Of a stretch of DNA of 64,000 nt, positions 36,716 through 45,250 are shown piece by piece. The stretch comes from Clostridium sp. D33t1_170424_F3 (GTDB taxonomy: Bacteria > Bacillota > Clostridia > Oscillospirales > Acutalibacteraceae). Position numbers and translations under genes: made by a program. How positions within the stretch are numbered: position 1 is the stretch's first letter; each line of letters opens with the position of its first letter. The notes beneath the pieces are model-generated. The model had not been told where the DNA came from. It saw only the letters and a program-made list of their open reading frames with translations, and made no database searches. The DNA is taken from positions 1 through 64,000 of the forward strand of contig NZ_JADPEG010000002.1 of the NCBI RefSeq assembly GCF_015667585.1, read 5' to 3'.

Positions 36716-37527
36716 GCTGATTCTGTATTCTCTCAGCCGTTGAAGGCTCTGCCTCCGGTCACGGCGTGAGGTTATTCAATCATATCCGGTTTGCTACAAA
36801 GCTGTTTCATTACTGACGCTTCCTGTTTTTTTAAGCCAGTATGATTCAATGTTCTCCCAGCCGTCGGAGACTCTGCCTCCGGTTACGGCGTGAGGTTATT
36901 CAATCATATCCGGTTCGCTACAAAGCTGTTTCATTACTGACGCTTTCCGTTTTTTTAAGCCAATATGATTCAATGTTCTAGCCGTCGGAGGCTCTGCCTC
37001 CGGTTACGGCGTGAGGTTATTCAATTATATCCGGATCGCTACAAAGCTGTTTCATTACTGACGCTTTCCGTTTTTTTAAGCCAGTATGATTCAATGTTCT
37101 CCCAGCCGTCGGAGGCTCTGCCTCCGGTTACGGCGTGAGGTTATTCAATCATATCCGGATCACTACAAAACTGTTTCATTACTGACGCTTTCCGTTTTTT
37201 TAAGCCAGTATGATTCAATGTTCTCCCAGCCGTCGGAGGCTCTGCCTCCGGTTACGGCGTGAGGTTATTCAATCATATCCGGATCACTACAAAACTGTTT
37301 CATTACTGACGCTTTCCGTTTTTTTAAGCCAGTATGATTCAATGTTCTCCCAGCCGTCGGAGGCTCTGCCTCCGGTTACGGCATGAGGTTATTCAATCAT
37401 ATCCGGTTCGCTACAAAGCTGTTTCATTACTGACGCTTTCCGTTTTTTTAAGCCAATATGATTCAATGTTCTCTCAGCCGTCGGAGGCTCTGCCTCCGGT
37501 CACGGCGTGAGGTTATTATACCGTATT
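36716..37527. repeat. Tandem array of seven ~124-bp units, each with a nested hairpin
   Basis: Palindromes begin at about 36716, 36840, 36964, 37085, 37209, 37333 and 37457, a period of 124 bp (121 once, through loss of CCC). Each has TATGATT and AATCATA as outermost arms, then GCCGT with ACGGC, then GGAGGC with GCCTCC around TCT. Between palindromes lie about 54 bp of near-identical sequence with a T7 run. Units 3-6 are almost identical; the end units have diverged. No ORF can run through because 124 is not a multiple of 3. Confidence 0.95.
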
Positions 37528-37543
37528 AAACGGTAAAAAGCAA
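37515..37543 (-). promoter_or_regulatory. Promoter-like sequence at the right end of the repeat array
   Basis: Reading leftward, TTGCTT (37543-37538), a 17-bp spacer and TATAAT (37520-37515) lead directly into the first hairpin unit. Inner units have GAATAA-type sequence in place of TATAAT. Transcripts would run through the array toward pyrC. Confidence 0.5.
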
Positions 37544-37564
37544 AGTTTTCCAACTTGCTGCGGC

Positions 37565-37603
37565 AAAGGACCCGAAGCGGCAAGTTGCCGCTTCGGGTCC
37601 TTT
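37565..37603. terminator. Terminator after the hydrogenase operon
   Basis: A 19-bp almost loop-less inverted repeat (37565-37583 with 37585-37603) lies 30 bp after the hydA stop. A- and T-runs are short (three). Confidence 0.75.
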
Positions 37604-37632
37604 AAAATGCGTGATGTCCACGCCAGTATGAA

Positions 37633-39378
37633 TTAATATTTCTTGCGCGCCACGTAGCTGGTGTGCAGGAGCTCATGCGCCTTATGGCTGCCGGGCTCAC
37701 CCAGATATTCCTCGTAGACCAGCTTAATCAACGGGCTCTCGTGGCTCTTGCGCAGCGGGAGGTTCTTATCTTCCTCATACAGCGCCCTGGCACGGTCCGC
37801 TTTCAAATCGGTGAAGCTGCGCACGGTTGACGGCTGGATCGGCTGACCGCCGCCGTTGACGCATCCGCCCGGGCAGCACATGATCTCAATAAAGTGGTAA
37901 TCCGCCTCGCCGCTGCGAACCTTCTCCAACACCTCATTGGCGTTGTTCAGGCCGCTGACAACCGCAACCTTGACGTCCATACCGCCGACATGGTAAACCG
38001 CTTCCTTGATACCTTCGGTACCGCGTACTTCGGTATATTCGACGTTCTCGACGCTCTTGCCTTCCAGAACATCCGCGGCGGTACGCAGAGCTGCTTCCAT
38101 TACGCCGCCGGTTGCGCCAAAGATGGCGGCCGCGCCGGTGGAAACGCCCATCGCGTCGTCAAACTCCTCATCCGGCAGGTTGACGAAGTCCAGATGCGCC
38201 ATGTTAATCAGGCGGGAAAGCTCGCGGGTCGTGATCGCAATATCGGTATCCGGCAGTTCTTCGCCGGCTGCACTCATATCGTCGCGCTTGATCTCAAATT
38301 TCTTCGCGGTACAGGGCATAACGCTCACAACCACGATGTTCTTCGGATCCAGGTTGTTTTTCTCTGCAAACCAGGTCTTGATCATCGCACCGGTCATCTG
38401 CTGCGGAGATTTGCAGCTGGAGACGTTCGGCAGGAGATCCGGGAAGTAATGCTCGCAGAATTTCACCCATCCGGGGGAACAGGAAGTAATCATCGGCAGC
38501 ACGCCGCCGTTCTTCACTCTTCCGAGGAACTCGGTGGCCTCTTCCATGATGGTGAGGTCCGCGCCGAAGTCAGTATCAAACACTTTATCAAAACCCAGAC
38601 GGCGCAGTGCCGCAACCATCTTGCCCTTGACGTTGGTTCCAACCGGCATGCCGAAGCATTCGCCCAGCGTTGCACGGATGGCCGGAGCAGTCTGTACTAC
38701 GACGTACTTCTCCGGATCGTTAATTGCAGCCATGACCTCGCCGCACTGGTCGCGCTCGGTGAGCGCGCCGGTCGGGCAGCTCACAACGCACTGGCCGCAG
38801 GATACGCAGGCCACATCGCTCAGCGGACGCTCGAACATGCAGCCGATATGGGTATCAAAGCCGCGGCTGTTCGGGCCAATGACGGACACATGCTGGTTGG
38901 CGCACGCTGCGACGCAGCGGCGGCACAGGATGCACTTGCCATTGTCGCGCACCAGATAGTCGGTGGTCTCGTCGACCAGCGCTTCCGGCTTGGAACCGTC
39001 GAAATGTTCCGCATCGTCCACACCGAGCTCATAGCACAGCGACTGCAGCTCACAGCTTCCGCTGCGTTTGCAGGTGAGGCACTTTCTGTCATGCACAGAG
39101 AGCAACAATTCCAGAGTCATCTTTCTGGACTGCTGCACCTTGGGCGTATTGGTGAAAACCTCCATCCCCTCGTTGACCGGATAAACACAGGCCGCCACCA
39201 GGGAACGGGCGCCTTTCACTTCTACAACGCACATACGGCAAGCGCCGATTTCGTTGACGTCCTTCAGGAAGCACAGGGTCGGGACATTGATTCCCGCAAA
39301 TCTTGCGGCCTCCAAAATAGTGGAACCAGCCGGCACCGAGAGGGGCATGCCGTTGATTTTGATATTGACCATACTCAT
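37633..39378 (-). CDS. hydA: [FeFe]-hydrogenase catalytic subunit of the trimeric NAD-linked type
   Basis: A 581-residue protein. An N-terminal plant-type [2Fe-2S] domain (NVPTLCFLKDVNEIGACRMC), a His-ligated cluster site (HDRKCLTCKRSGSCELQSLC) and two [4Fe-4S] motifs (CILCRRCVAAC, CVSCGQCVVSC) lead to the H-cluster domain. P1 reads TSCSPGW, P2 MPCTAKKFE, P3 IMCCPGGCVNGGGQP. P1 has Ser for the second Cys of the classic TSCCP. With the NuoF- and NuoE-like genes upstream it should form an electron-bifurcating or NAD-linked hydrogenase. ATG 39378 has AAAGGAG 10 nt upstream; GTG 39387 is less likely. Confidence 0.95.
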   Translation of the reverse strand: MSMVNIKINGMPLSVPAGSTILEAARFAGINVPTLCFLKDVNEIGACRMCVVEVKGARSLVAACVYPVNEGMEVFTNTPKVQQSRKMTLELLLSVHDRKCLTCKRSGSCELQSLCYELGVDDAEHFDGSKPEALVDETTDYLVRDNGKCILCRRCVAACANQHVSVIGPNSRGFDTHIGCMFERPLSDVACVSCGQCVVSCPTGALTERDQCGEVMAAINDPEKYVVVQTAPAIRATLGECFGMPVGTNVKGKMVAALRRLGFDKVFDTDFGADLTIMEEATEFLGRVKNGGVLPMITSCSPGWVKFCEHYFPDLLPNVSSCKSPQQMTGAMIKTWFAEKNNLDPKNIVVVSVMPCTAKKFEIKRDDMSAAGEELPDTDIAITTRELSRLINMAHLDFVNLPDEEFDDAMGVSTGAAAIFGATGGVMEAALRTAADVLEGKSVENVEYTEVRGTEGIKEAVYHVGGMDVKVAVVSGLNNANEVLEKVRSGEADYHFIEIMCCPGGCVNGGGQPIQPSTVRSFTDLKADRARALYEEDKNLPLRKSHESPLIKLVYEEYLGEPGSHKAHELLHTSYVARKKY

Positions 39379-39396
39379 TGTTGGCACACTCCTTTC

Positions 39397-41190
39397 TTAT
39401 CTCTTCACAATTGCGTTGAACTTGCACTTCTCCATACAAGCGCCGCACTTGATACATTTGACCGTGTCTATCACATGCGGTTTCTTAACCGTACCGGTGA
39501 TAGCGCCAACCGGGCAGTTGCGCGCGCAGAGCGTACAGCCCTTACATTTATCTTCAATGATGTGATAGTTGGTGAGAGCCTTGCAGGCGCCCGCCGGGCA
39601 GCGCTTCTCCGTAACGTGTGCGATGTACTCGTCGCGGAAGTAATGCAGCGTGGACAGCACCGGGTTCGGCGCGGTCTGGCCCAGAGCGCACAGTGCGTTT
39701 TCTTTCAGATACTCGCACAGCTCTTCCATCTTGTCGATGTCTTCCAGGGTGCCGTTGCCGCTGGTGATCTTGTTGAGCAGCTCCAGCAGGCGGCGGGTAC
39801 CGACACGGCAGGGCGTACACTTGCCGCAGGACTCGTCAACGGTAAACTCCAGGAAGAATTTTGCAATATCCACCATACAGGTGGTATCGTCCATGACGAT
39901 CAAACCGCCGGAACCCATCATGGAACCGATGGCAATCAGGTTGTCATAGTCAATCGGCACGTCCATCTGCGCCGCCGGGATACAGCCGCCGGAAGGTCCG
40001 CCGGTCTGCGCCGCCTTGAAGGCGTGGCCGCCCGGAACGCCGCCGCCGATTTCTTCGACGATCTCGCGCAGGGTGGTTCCCATCGGCACTTCCACCAGGC
40101 CGGTATGCTTGATCTTGCCGCCGAGTGCGAATACCTTGGTGCCCTTGCTCTTCTCAGTACCCATGGAGGAGAACCAGTCGGCGCCCTTGAGGATGATCTG
40201 GGGGATATTGGCCCAGGTCTCGACGTTGTTCAGGATGGTCGGCTTGCCAAACAGGCCCTTGAGCGCCGGGAACGGCGGACGGGGACGCGGCTCGCCGCGC
40301 TTGCCTTCGATCGAGGTCATCAAAGCGGTTTCTTCACCGCATACAAATGCACCCGCGCCAAGGCGAAGCTCAATGTTGAATGTAAAACCGCTTTCAAAGA
40401 TGTTTTCGCCCAGCAGGCCGTATTCTTTGGCCTGATCGATGGCGATCTGGAGACGCTTAACCGCGATCGGATACTCCGCGCGGACATAAATATAACCCTG
40501 GGACGCGCCGATTGCATAACCGGCGATCGCCATTGCTTCCAGCACGGCGTGCGGGTCGCCTTCCAGGATGGAACGGTCCATAAATGCGCCCGGGTCGCCT
40601 TCGTCGGCGTTGCAGCAGACATATTTCTGATCCGCCTGGTTCTGCGCTGCAAAGCTCCACTTCAGGCCGGTCGGGAAGCCCGCGCCGCCGCGGCCGCGCA
40701 GACCGGATTTCTTCATCACATCGATGACCTGCTCCGGCGTCATTTCCGTCAGGACCTTGCCCAGCGCCTGATAGCCGTCCACCGCTATGTACTCGTCGAT
40801 GTCTTCGGGGTTGATTACACCGCAGTTGCGCAGCGCAACACGATTCTGTTTTTCATAGAAAGGCGTGTGGTTCAGGGACTTGATGGAGTCGGAATTCTCC
40901 ACTACGGTCTCCTGGTACAGAAGTCTCTTGACGATTCTTCCTTTGAGCAGATGCTCTTCCACGATCTCCGGCACATCCTCGGGCTTTACCATGCTGTAGA
41001 AAGCGCCTTCCGGATAGATAATCATGATCGGGCCGAGCGCGCACAGGCCAAAGCAGCCCGTACGGATCACATTGACCTCTTTTTCAAGGCCCTGTGCGGC
41101 AATTTCTTCTTTGAGCTTCTCAATGATCAGCTCGCTGTTTGAGGAGGTACAGCCGGTACCGCCGCAAACCAATACATTGGAACGATACAT
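39397..41190 (-). CDS. hydB: NuoF-like NADH-binding hydrogenase subunit (HydB)
   Basis: A 597-residue flavoprotein. A thioredoxin-like [2Fe-2S] domain (CGGTGCTSS, CFGLCALGP) comes first, then the FMN/NADH domain (GRGGAGFPTGLKW, ADEGDPGAFMDR), an iron-sulfur site (ESCGKCTPCRVGT), and a C-terminal 2x[4Fe-4S] ferredoxin (CKGCTLCARNCP, CIKCGACMEKC). This is the HydB/NuoF layout of trimeric bifurcating hydrogenases, which oxidise NADH and reduced ferredoxin together. It lies 18 bp before hydA and in the same operon. Confidence 0.95.
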   Translation of the reverse strand: MYRSNVLVCGGTGCTSSNSELIIEKLKEEIAAQGLEKEVNVIRTGCFGLCALGPIMIIYPEGAFYSMVKPEDVPEIVEEHLLKGRIVKRLLYQETVVENSDSIKSLNHTPFYEKQNRVALRNCGVINPEDIDEYIAVDGYQALGKVLTEMTPEQVIDVMKKSGLRGRGGAGFPTGLKWSFAAQNQADQKYVCCNADEGDPGAFMDRSILEGDPHAVLEAMAIAGYAIGASQGYIYVRAEYPIAVKRLQIAIDQAKEYGLLGENIFESGFTFNIELRLGAGAFVCGEETALMTSIEGKRGEPRPRPPFPALKGLFGKPTILNNVETWANIPQIILKGADWFSSMGTEKSKGTKVFALGGKIKHTGLVEVPMGTTLREIVEEIGGGVPGGHAFKAAQTGGPSGGCIPAAQMDVPIDYDNLIAIGSMMGSGGLIVMDDTTCMVDIAKFFLEFTVDESCGKCTPCRVGTRRLLELLNKITSGNGTLEDIDKMEELCEYLKENALCALGQTAPNPVLSTLHYFRDEYIAHVTEKRCPAGACKALTNYHIIEDKCKGCTLCARNCPVGAITGTVKKPHVIDTVKCIKCGACMEKCKFNAIVKR

Positions 41191-41202
41191 TTTGCAGCCT
41201 CC

Positions 41203-41574
41203 TTATTTTGAATTTGCGCCGATGGTGTATTCTGTAACGACATTGCCGTTGACCAGATGATCGTTGACAACGCGGGCTACCTTTTCAGGGGTCATCTTGA
41301 CATAGGTGACCTTCTCCTTGCCGGGCTCCACGATCTCGACGACCGGTTCAAACTGGCAGATGCCAATGCAGCCCGTCTGGGTAACCATGACGTTCTGGAG
41401 GCCTCTTTTTGCCACTTCATCCACAAGAGTGGTGAGGACCGGGCGCGCGCCCGCCGCAATACCGCAGGTGGCCATGCCGACCAGTACGCGGATTGCGTCG
41501 TCCTGTCCCTCGCGCAGCGTTACTCTGCTGCGGGCTTTATCACGGATTGCCTGAAGTTCAGCTAACGACTTCAT
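41203..41574 (-). CDS. Thioredoxin-like [2Fe-2S] ferredoxin of the hydrogenase operon
   Basis: A 123-residue protein. After a charged N-terminus, MATCGIAAGARP and QTGCIGICQFEP give the four Cys of a thioredoxin-fold [2Fe-2S] ferredoxin. Such proteins accompany NuoF/HydB subunits in Clostridia. The start at 41574 follows GGGGAG; a longer frame from 41634 would overlap the ATPase gene by 58 bp. It lies 12 bp before the NuoF-like gene. Confidence 0.9.
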   Translation of the reverse strand: MKSLAELQAIRDKARSRVTLREGQDDAIRVLVGMATCGIAAGARPVLTTLVDEVAKRGLQNVMVTQTGCIGICQFEPVVEIVEPGKEKVTYVKMTPEKVARVVNDHLVNGNVVTEYTIGANSK

Positions 41575-41576
41575 AA

Positions 41577-42131
41577 CTATATTTTCTCCCCTTTGATGCA
41601 TTCTGTTTGTTCTTCGAGATATTCCCCGATCCACGCAACGACATCCGGCGCGTTCAGTTCCACCTCTTCTCCAAGAATCCCGCGCAGCTCGCGGGTATCC
41701 AGGGTAAATTCGCGTTCGTCCATTCTGTGATGGAACACAAAATCCCGATCCGTATTACAGGTAATCAGCAGCAGCACAGTGGAATTGATGTCCCCCAACG
41801 GGATAAAATCCACGTGGGAGGGCACAAATTCCGCACGCACAGTCGTACCCTCGCCGGGCACAGAGTGAATCTGCAGCCCGCCGCCCGTCATCTCCGCCTC
41901 CATTTTAAAAAGCGGAATGCCGAGGCCGACTTTGCGCGTGGTGCGCGTCGTAAAAAACGGGTCCGTCACCCGGGCCGCCTGCTCCGCGCTCATGCCGCGG
42001 CCGTTGTCGATGATCGAAATCACCAGCCGGTCCGCCGCACTGCTTTGGCAAACGTCTATCGTGACCAGACTCGCCCCCGCCGATATGGAATTCTGCGCAA
42101 TGTCCATCACATTTAAAGACAGCTCACGCAT
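41577..42131 (-). CDS. Small histidine kinase-like ATPase of the hydrogenase operon
   Basis: A 184-residue GHKL ATPase lacking a phosphorylatable His. The N box (MDIAQNSISAGAS), the G1 box (DNGRGMS) and the G2 box (KVGLGIPLFKM) are clear. The last 70 residues are an extra domain. It resembles anti-sigma or sensor ATPases found beside [FeFe]-hydrogenase genes; its role is unknown. It starts 1 nt after the nuoE-like stop. Confidence 0.85.
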   Translation of the reverse strand: MRELSLNVMDIAQNSISAGASLVTIDVCQSSAADRLVISIIDNGRGMSAEQAARVTDPFFTTRTTRKVGLGIPLFKMEAEMTGGGLQIHSVPGEGTTVRAEFVPSHVDFIPLGDINSTVLLLITCNTDRDFVFHHRMDEREFTLDTRELRGILGEEVELNAPDVVAWIGEYLEEQTECIKGEKI

Positions 42132-42132
42132 A

Positions 42133-42627
42133 TCAGTTGTACTTCGCCAAAATACCGTCGATTTCCTCCGGCACCAGACGGCCGTATACGTCGTCGTTGA
42201 TGGTCAGAACCGGAGCCAGGCCGCATGCGCCGATACAACGGCAAGCGGTAAGAGAGAATTTTCCGTCCTCTGTGCACTCTTCCGGCTGGATGCCCAGAAT
42301 CGCGCTGACCTTGTCCAGGATCGCCGCCGCGCCTTTTACATAGCACGCGGTGCCCAGGCAGATGGAAATGTTGTATTTACCCTTGGGGGTAAGGGAAAAC
42401 TGGGAATAGAAGGTCGCCACGCCGAAAACTTCCTCCAGCGGTTTGCCCAGACCTTCCGCTACCATGGTCTGCACTTCTACCGGCAGATAGCCGTAGATTT
42501 CCTGTGCCTCCTGCAGAACGGGCATGATTGCGCCCTTGTCGTCCTTGTGCTTTTCAATAACCTCGTGCAGCTTTTTTTCCTGCTCCGGGGTTCCACTGAA
42601 AGGCAGATTGCTGATTTTTTTTTGCAT
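42133..42627 (-). CDS. hydC: NuoE-like [2Fe-2S] hydrogenase subunit (HydC)
   Basis: A 164-residue protein. A helical N-terminal part (DKGAIMPVLQEAQEIYGYLP, VEVQTMVAEGLGKPLEEVFGVATFYSQF) is followed by a thioredoxin-fold [2Fe-2S] site (CLGTACYVKGA, CRCIGACGLAP). It is the third subunit of the NAD-linked hydrogenase. The start at 42627 has GGGAGG; the frame extends upstream without a site. A gap of 254 bp to the PHP gene contains TATAAT near 42706, so a promoter for the catalytic operon may lie here. Confidence 0.93.
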   Translation of the reverse strand: MQKKISNLPFSGTPEQEKKLHEVIEKHKDDKGAIMPVLQEAQEIYGYLPVEVQTMVAEGLGKPLEEVFGVATFYSQFSLTPKGKYNISICLGTACYVKGAAAILDKVSAILGIQPEECTEDGKFSLTACRCIGACGLAPVLTINDDVYGRLVPEEIDGILAKYN

Positions 42628-42881
42628 TCTCGTTCCTCCCTGTGATTTCAAATGCGGCATTCCATTAATAATTCGGACAGAACGCCCCATATGCATTGTT
42701 AATAATTATAGCATAATGCACGACTAAAATCTACATTTTCTACTAAATTTTCATGATTCCTTGCTTTTTTTCCATGGGAAATTCATTTGTTTGTTATAAT
42801 TTTATCAATTGTCCTTTGTAGCGCCGCCCATTCTGCTGGTTTTGCCGGTATTTTGTTATATTTTTAACAGGTTTGATTGTT

Positions 42882-43613
42882 TTACCTCTCCTGATCGCCC
42901 TTCACCTCGTTCAAAAGCTGAATCAAATCTCTTGCAGAACATGATGGCAGCTCCAAGCTGCACGAAGGATCCCGCATATGTTCCAGATAATGGGCGTCAG
43001 AATTGTGCAAATGTCTCAACGCTGTAAGCTCCGGATTGGTTTTCAACAGCTTTTCCAGAACACCGTTAAAACTAATTTCCGCCGTGCGAAATCCAGCTTC
43101 CGGCGGAATCGCGCCCAGGGATGCAATGACACTGTACGCAGTCTTATCCACATGCGCGGGAAACGCCGTCCCGCCAAACCGCACCGCTTCCCAATAGACG
43201 CGGTTGACACTGATCTGCGTCGCGTTGATCAGCAGGCGCTTTTCCTCGTTGAGGATATGGTCCTCCGCATCCATCACATATTGATGGCCAAAGATTTCCG
43301 GCTTGTTTTGGATGGGATAGCTTTTTTCCTGCACATAAGCCTCAAAGGCCTGCGCGGCAGGCACATCCGGAAACAGGCAGACCACATGCGCCTCTTCCTC
43401 CGTGCAAAGTTCCATGCCCGGCACTACCACCAGCCCCGCCGCTTCTCCTGCCTGGACCGCCGCGGGCGTATTCCGGCAGGTGTTGTGATCCGTGAGAGCG
43501 ATGATGTCGTAACCCAGCAGTTTCGCCATGTTCACCAGGTTGCAGGGCGTCATATCATCGTCGCCGCAGGGAGACAGACAGGAATGCAGATGAAGATCAT
43601 AAAACGCCTTCAT
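42882..43613 (-). CDS. PHP-domain metal-dependent phosphoesterase
   Basis: A 243-residue PHP protein. YDLHLHSCLSPCGDDDMTP, ALTDHNT, PGMELCTEEEAHV and the C-terminal NSDAHYLEHM give the metal ligands. PHP proteins of this group are often found with sensory [FeFe]-hydrogenase genes; the substrate is unknown. The start overlaps the DRTGG gene stop by ATGA, so it belongs to the upstream sensory module. Confidence 0.88.
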   Translation of the reverse strand: MKAFYDLHLHSCLSPCGDDDMTPCNLVNMAKLLGYDIIALTDHNTCRNTPAAVQAGEAAGLVVVPGMELCTEEEAHVVCLFPDVPAAQAFEAYVQEKSYPIQNKPEIFGHQYVMDAEDHILNEEKRLLINATQISVNRVYWEAVRFGGTAFPAHVDKTAYSVIASLGAIPPEAGFRTAEISFNGVLEKLLKTNPELTALRHLHNSDAHYLEHMRDPSCSLELPSCSARDLIQLLNEVKGDQER

Positions 43614-43942
43614 CCTTTGAGCAGCTCCGCCAGCCGCGCGCCCAGCTCATAGCTGTTCTTCTCACTGCTCAGCACAACGATCCCCTGCTGCTCCGCACGC
43701 TGCCGCGCGTCCTCGTCGAGCCCCGCGTTGTCCGTAAGGACGATACACGCCGCGTCCGCCAGAGACGCGACCGCAATGGCGTTGACGTTGCCCATCACCG
43801 TGAACCAGGCCGCATCCGCAGGCAGGCGCGCCATTACCCAACTGAGCAGATCGCCTGTATAGCCGCCTGTCACCTCACGCGAAAGATCCTCTTCTACCAA
43901 CCGTTTCAAGTCCAGCTTTTCACACAGTTCTTTTACCGTCAT
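43610..43942 (-). CDS. DRTGG-like domain protein
   Basis: A 110-residue protein. MTVKELCEKLDL, LSREVTGGYTGDLLSWVM and IAVASLADAACIVLTD match the DRTGG-like domain also found in phosphotransacetylase and CBS proteins. It probably binds a ligand rather than catalysing. AAGGAGG precedes the ATG, which lies inside the end of the hydrogenase-like gene (23-bp overlap). Confidence 0.85.
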   Translation of the reverse strand: MTVKELCEKLDLKRLVEEDLSREVTGGYTGDLLSWVMARLPADAAWFTVMGNVNAIAVASLADAACIVLTDNAGLDEDARQRAEQQGIVVLSSEKNSYELGARLAELLKG

Positions 43943-45248
43943 CAGACCCGTCCTCCTTATTGTGCCCCGGCACAAAGCCGCCCATGGAGGACAGCGCCTG
44001 GGCCACATGCTTGATCTCTTCCCGCAGTACAAAGATGCATTCGTTTTCTTTTGCCGCACCCTTCACTACGTCCTCCGCAAAGGAACGGCAGGTGGGTGCG
44101 CCGCAGGAACCGCAGTCCAACCCCGGAAGCCGCGCGGCGATCTCGTCCATTTCTGCCATCATGCGCAGCGCCTCCTCCATGTTGTCGGAGAGCTTGAGCA
44201 CCGGTGCAAATTCCAGGTTGTCCTGCCACTGCATGCAGGGCGGAACGTCCCCTTCCAAATGGTTCTGCGATACCGGCAGATAGCGGCGCAGCCGCTGCAA
44301 TCGCGCCTTTGCCACATACGCGTTTTCCACGCAGAGCACGCCGCCGACACAGCCGCCCGCACAGGCGTTCAGTTCGATGAAGTCCAGCTCCTTGATGCGC
44401 TCGTCTTCCAGCTCCTCCAGCACGCGGATCACATTGTCCACGCCATCCGCCGCCAGATATTTATCGTTGAGCAGCGCGGCGGATTCGCCGCCGCTGGACG
44501 CCCAGCCAACGCCGATTACCCCGGACTGCATCATTGGTTCCACCGTATCCGCGTGCTCCATCTTTTCCACCAGCGTCGGGAAAATCTCGCTGATGGCAAT
44601 GGCACCGTCGACATACGATGTTTTGGAATTGATCGGGCATTTGGTATCTGTGACCTTTGCCGGGCAGGGCGTAATAAAAAACGCCCCGATCTTTTCGAGC
44701 GGAAGCCCCGTCTTCTTCGCTGCTTCCTTCTTGACAATGCGCGCCGCCGTCTCCATGGGAGAATTCAGCGGCAGTACATGGGAGCAGAGGTCCGGGAAGC
44801 GCACACGGATCAGGCGCACCACCGCCGGGCATGCCGAACTGATGACAGGACGCTCCAGAACGCCTTTCTGCATCAGCTTGCGCGTCGCGTCGGAAATGAG
44901 CTCCGCACTGCGGGACACCTCGTACACCTCGTCAAAGCCGAAGGCCTTTAAACCGGTGAGCACGATGTCGATGTCGTCCAGATTGTTGAACTGCCCGAAC
45001 AGCGCGGGGGCAGGAAGGGCAATTTTATACTCGTAGCCGTCCAACAGATTCAGATGATCGAATTTTGCGCGCTTGGCGTGATGCGGGCAGACCCGGATGC
45101 ACTCGCCGCAGTCGATGCAGCGCTCTGAAAGGATCAGCGCCTTGCCGTCGCGCACGCGGATCGCCTCTGTGGGGCAGCGCTTGATACAGTTGGTACATCC
45201 CATGCATTTATCCTTGTCCAAAATGACGGAATGGAAAAACTTATCCAA
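43920..45248 (-). CDS. Putative sensory [FeFe]-hydrogenase-like protein (HsfB/HydS-like)
   Basis: A 442-residue protein. Two [4Fe-4S] motifs (CMGCTNCIKRCP, CIDCGECIRVCP) precede a degenerate H-cluster domain. P1 reads SSACPAVVRL, with Ala at the proton-transfer Cys, P2 reads TPCPAKVTD and P3 reads ELNACAGGCVGG. A C-terminal cluster domain of the RnfB type (LDCGSCGAPTCRSFAEDV) follows. Loss of the proton-transfer Cys with retained ligands is the mark of putative sensory hydrogenases. It lies among DRTGG, ATPase and PHP genes upstream of the catalytic trimer. The start is TTG at 45248. Cofactor content is not proven. Confidence 0.85.
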   Translation of the reverse strand: MDKFFHSVILDKDKCMGCTNCIKRCPTEAIRVRDGKALILSERCIDCGECIRVCPHHAKRAKFDHLNLLDGYEYKIALPAPALFGQFNNLDDIDIVLTGLKAFGFDEVYEVSRSAELISDATRKLMQKGVLERPVISSACPAVVRLIRVRFPDLCSHVLPLNSPMETAARIVKKEAAKKTGLPLEKIGAFFITPCPAKVTDTKCPINSKTSYVDGAIAISEIFPTLVEKMEHADTVEPMMQSGVIGVGWASSGGESAALLNDKYLAADGVDNVIRVLEELEDERIKELDFIELNACAGGCVGGVLCVENAYVAKARLQRLRRYLPVSQNHLEGDVPPCMQWQDNLEFAPVLKLSDNMEEALRMMAEMDEIAARLPGLDCGSCGAPTCRSFAEDVVKGAAKENECIFVLREEIKHVAQALSSMGGFVPGHNKEDGSDDGKRTV

Positions 45249-45250
45249 AA

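Noticed and set aside
36716-37527. CRISPR array or integron attC series
   Set aside because: The segments between palindromes are themselves identical repeats, there are no cas or integrase genes, and no cassettes lie between units.
37894-41142. 1,082-codon plus-strand frame opposite hydA and the NuoF-like gene
   Set aside because: It is antisense to two clear hydrogenase genes, has no recognised domain and arises from GC-biased codon use on the opposite strand.
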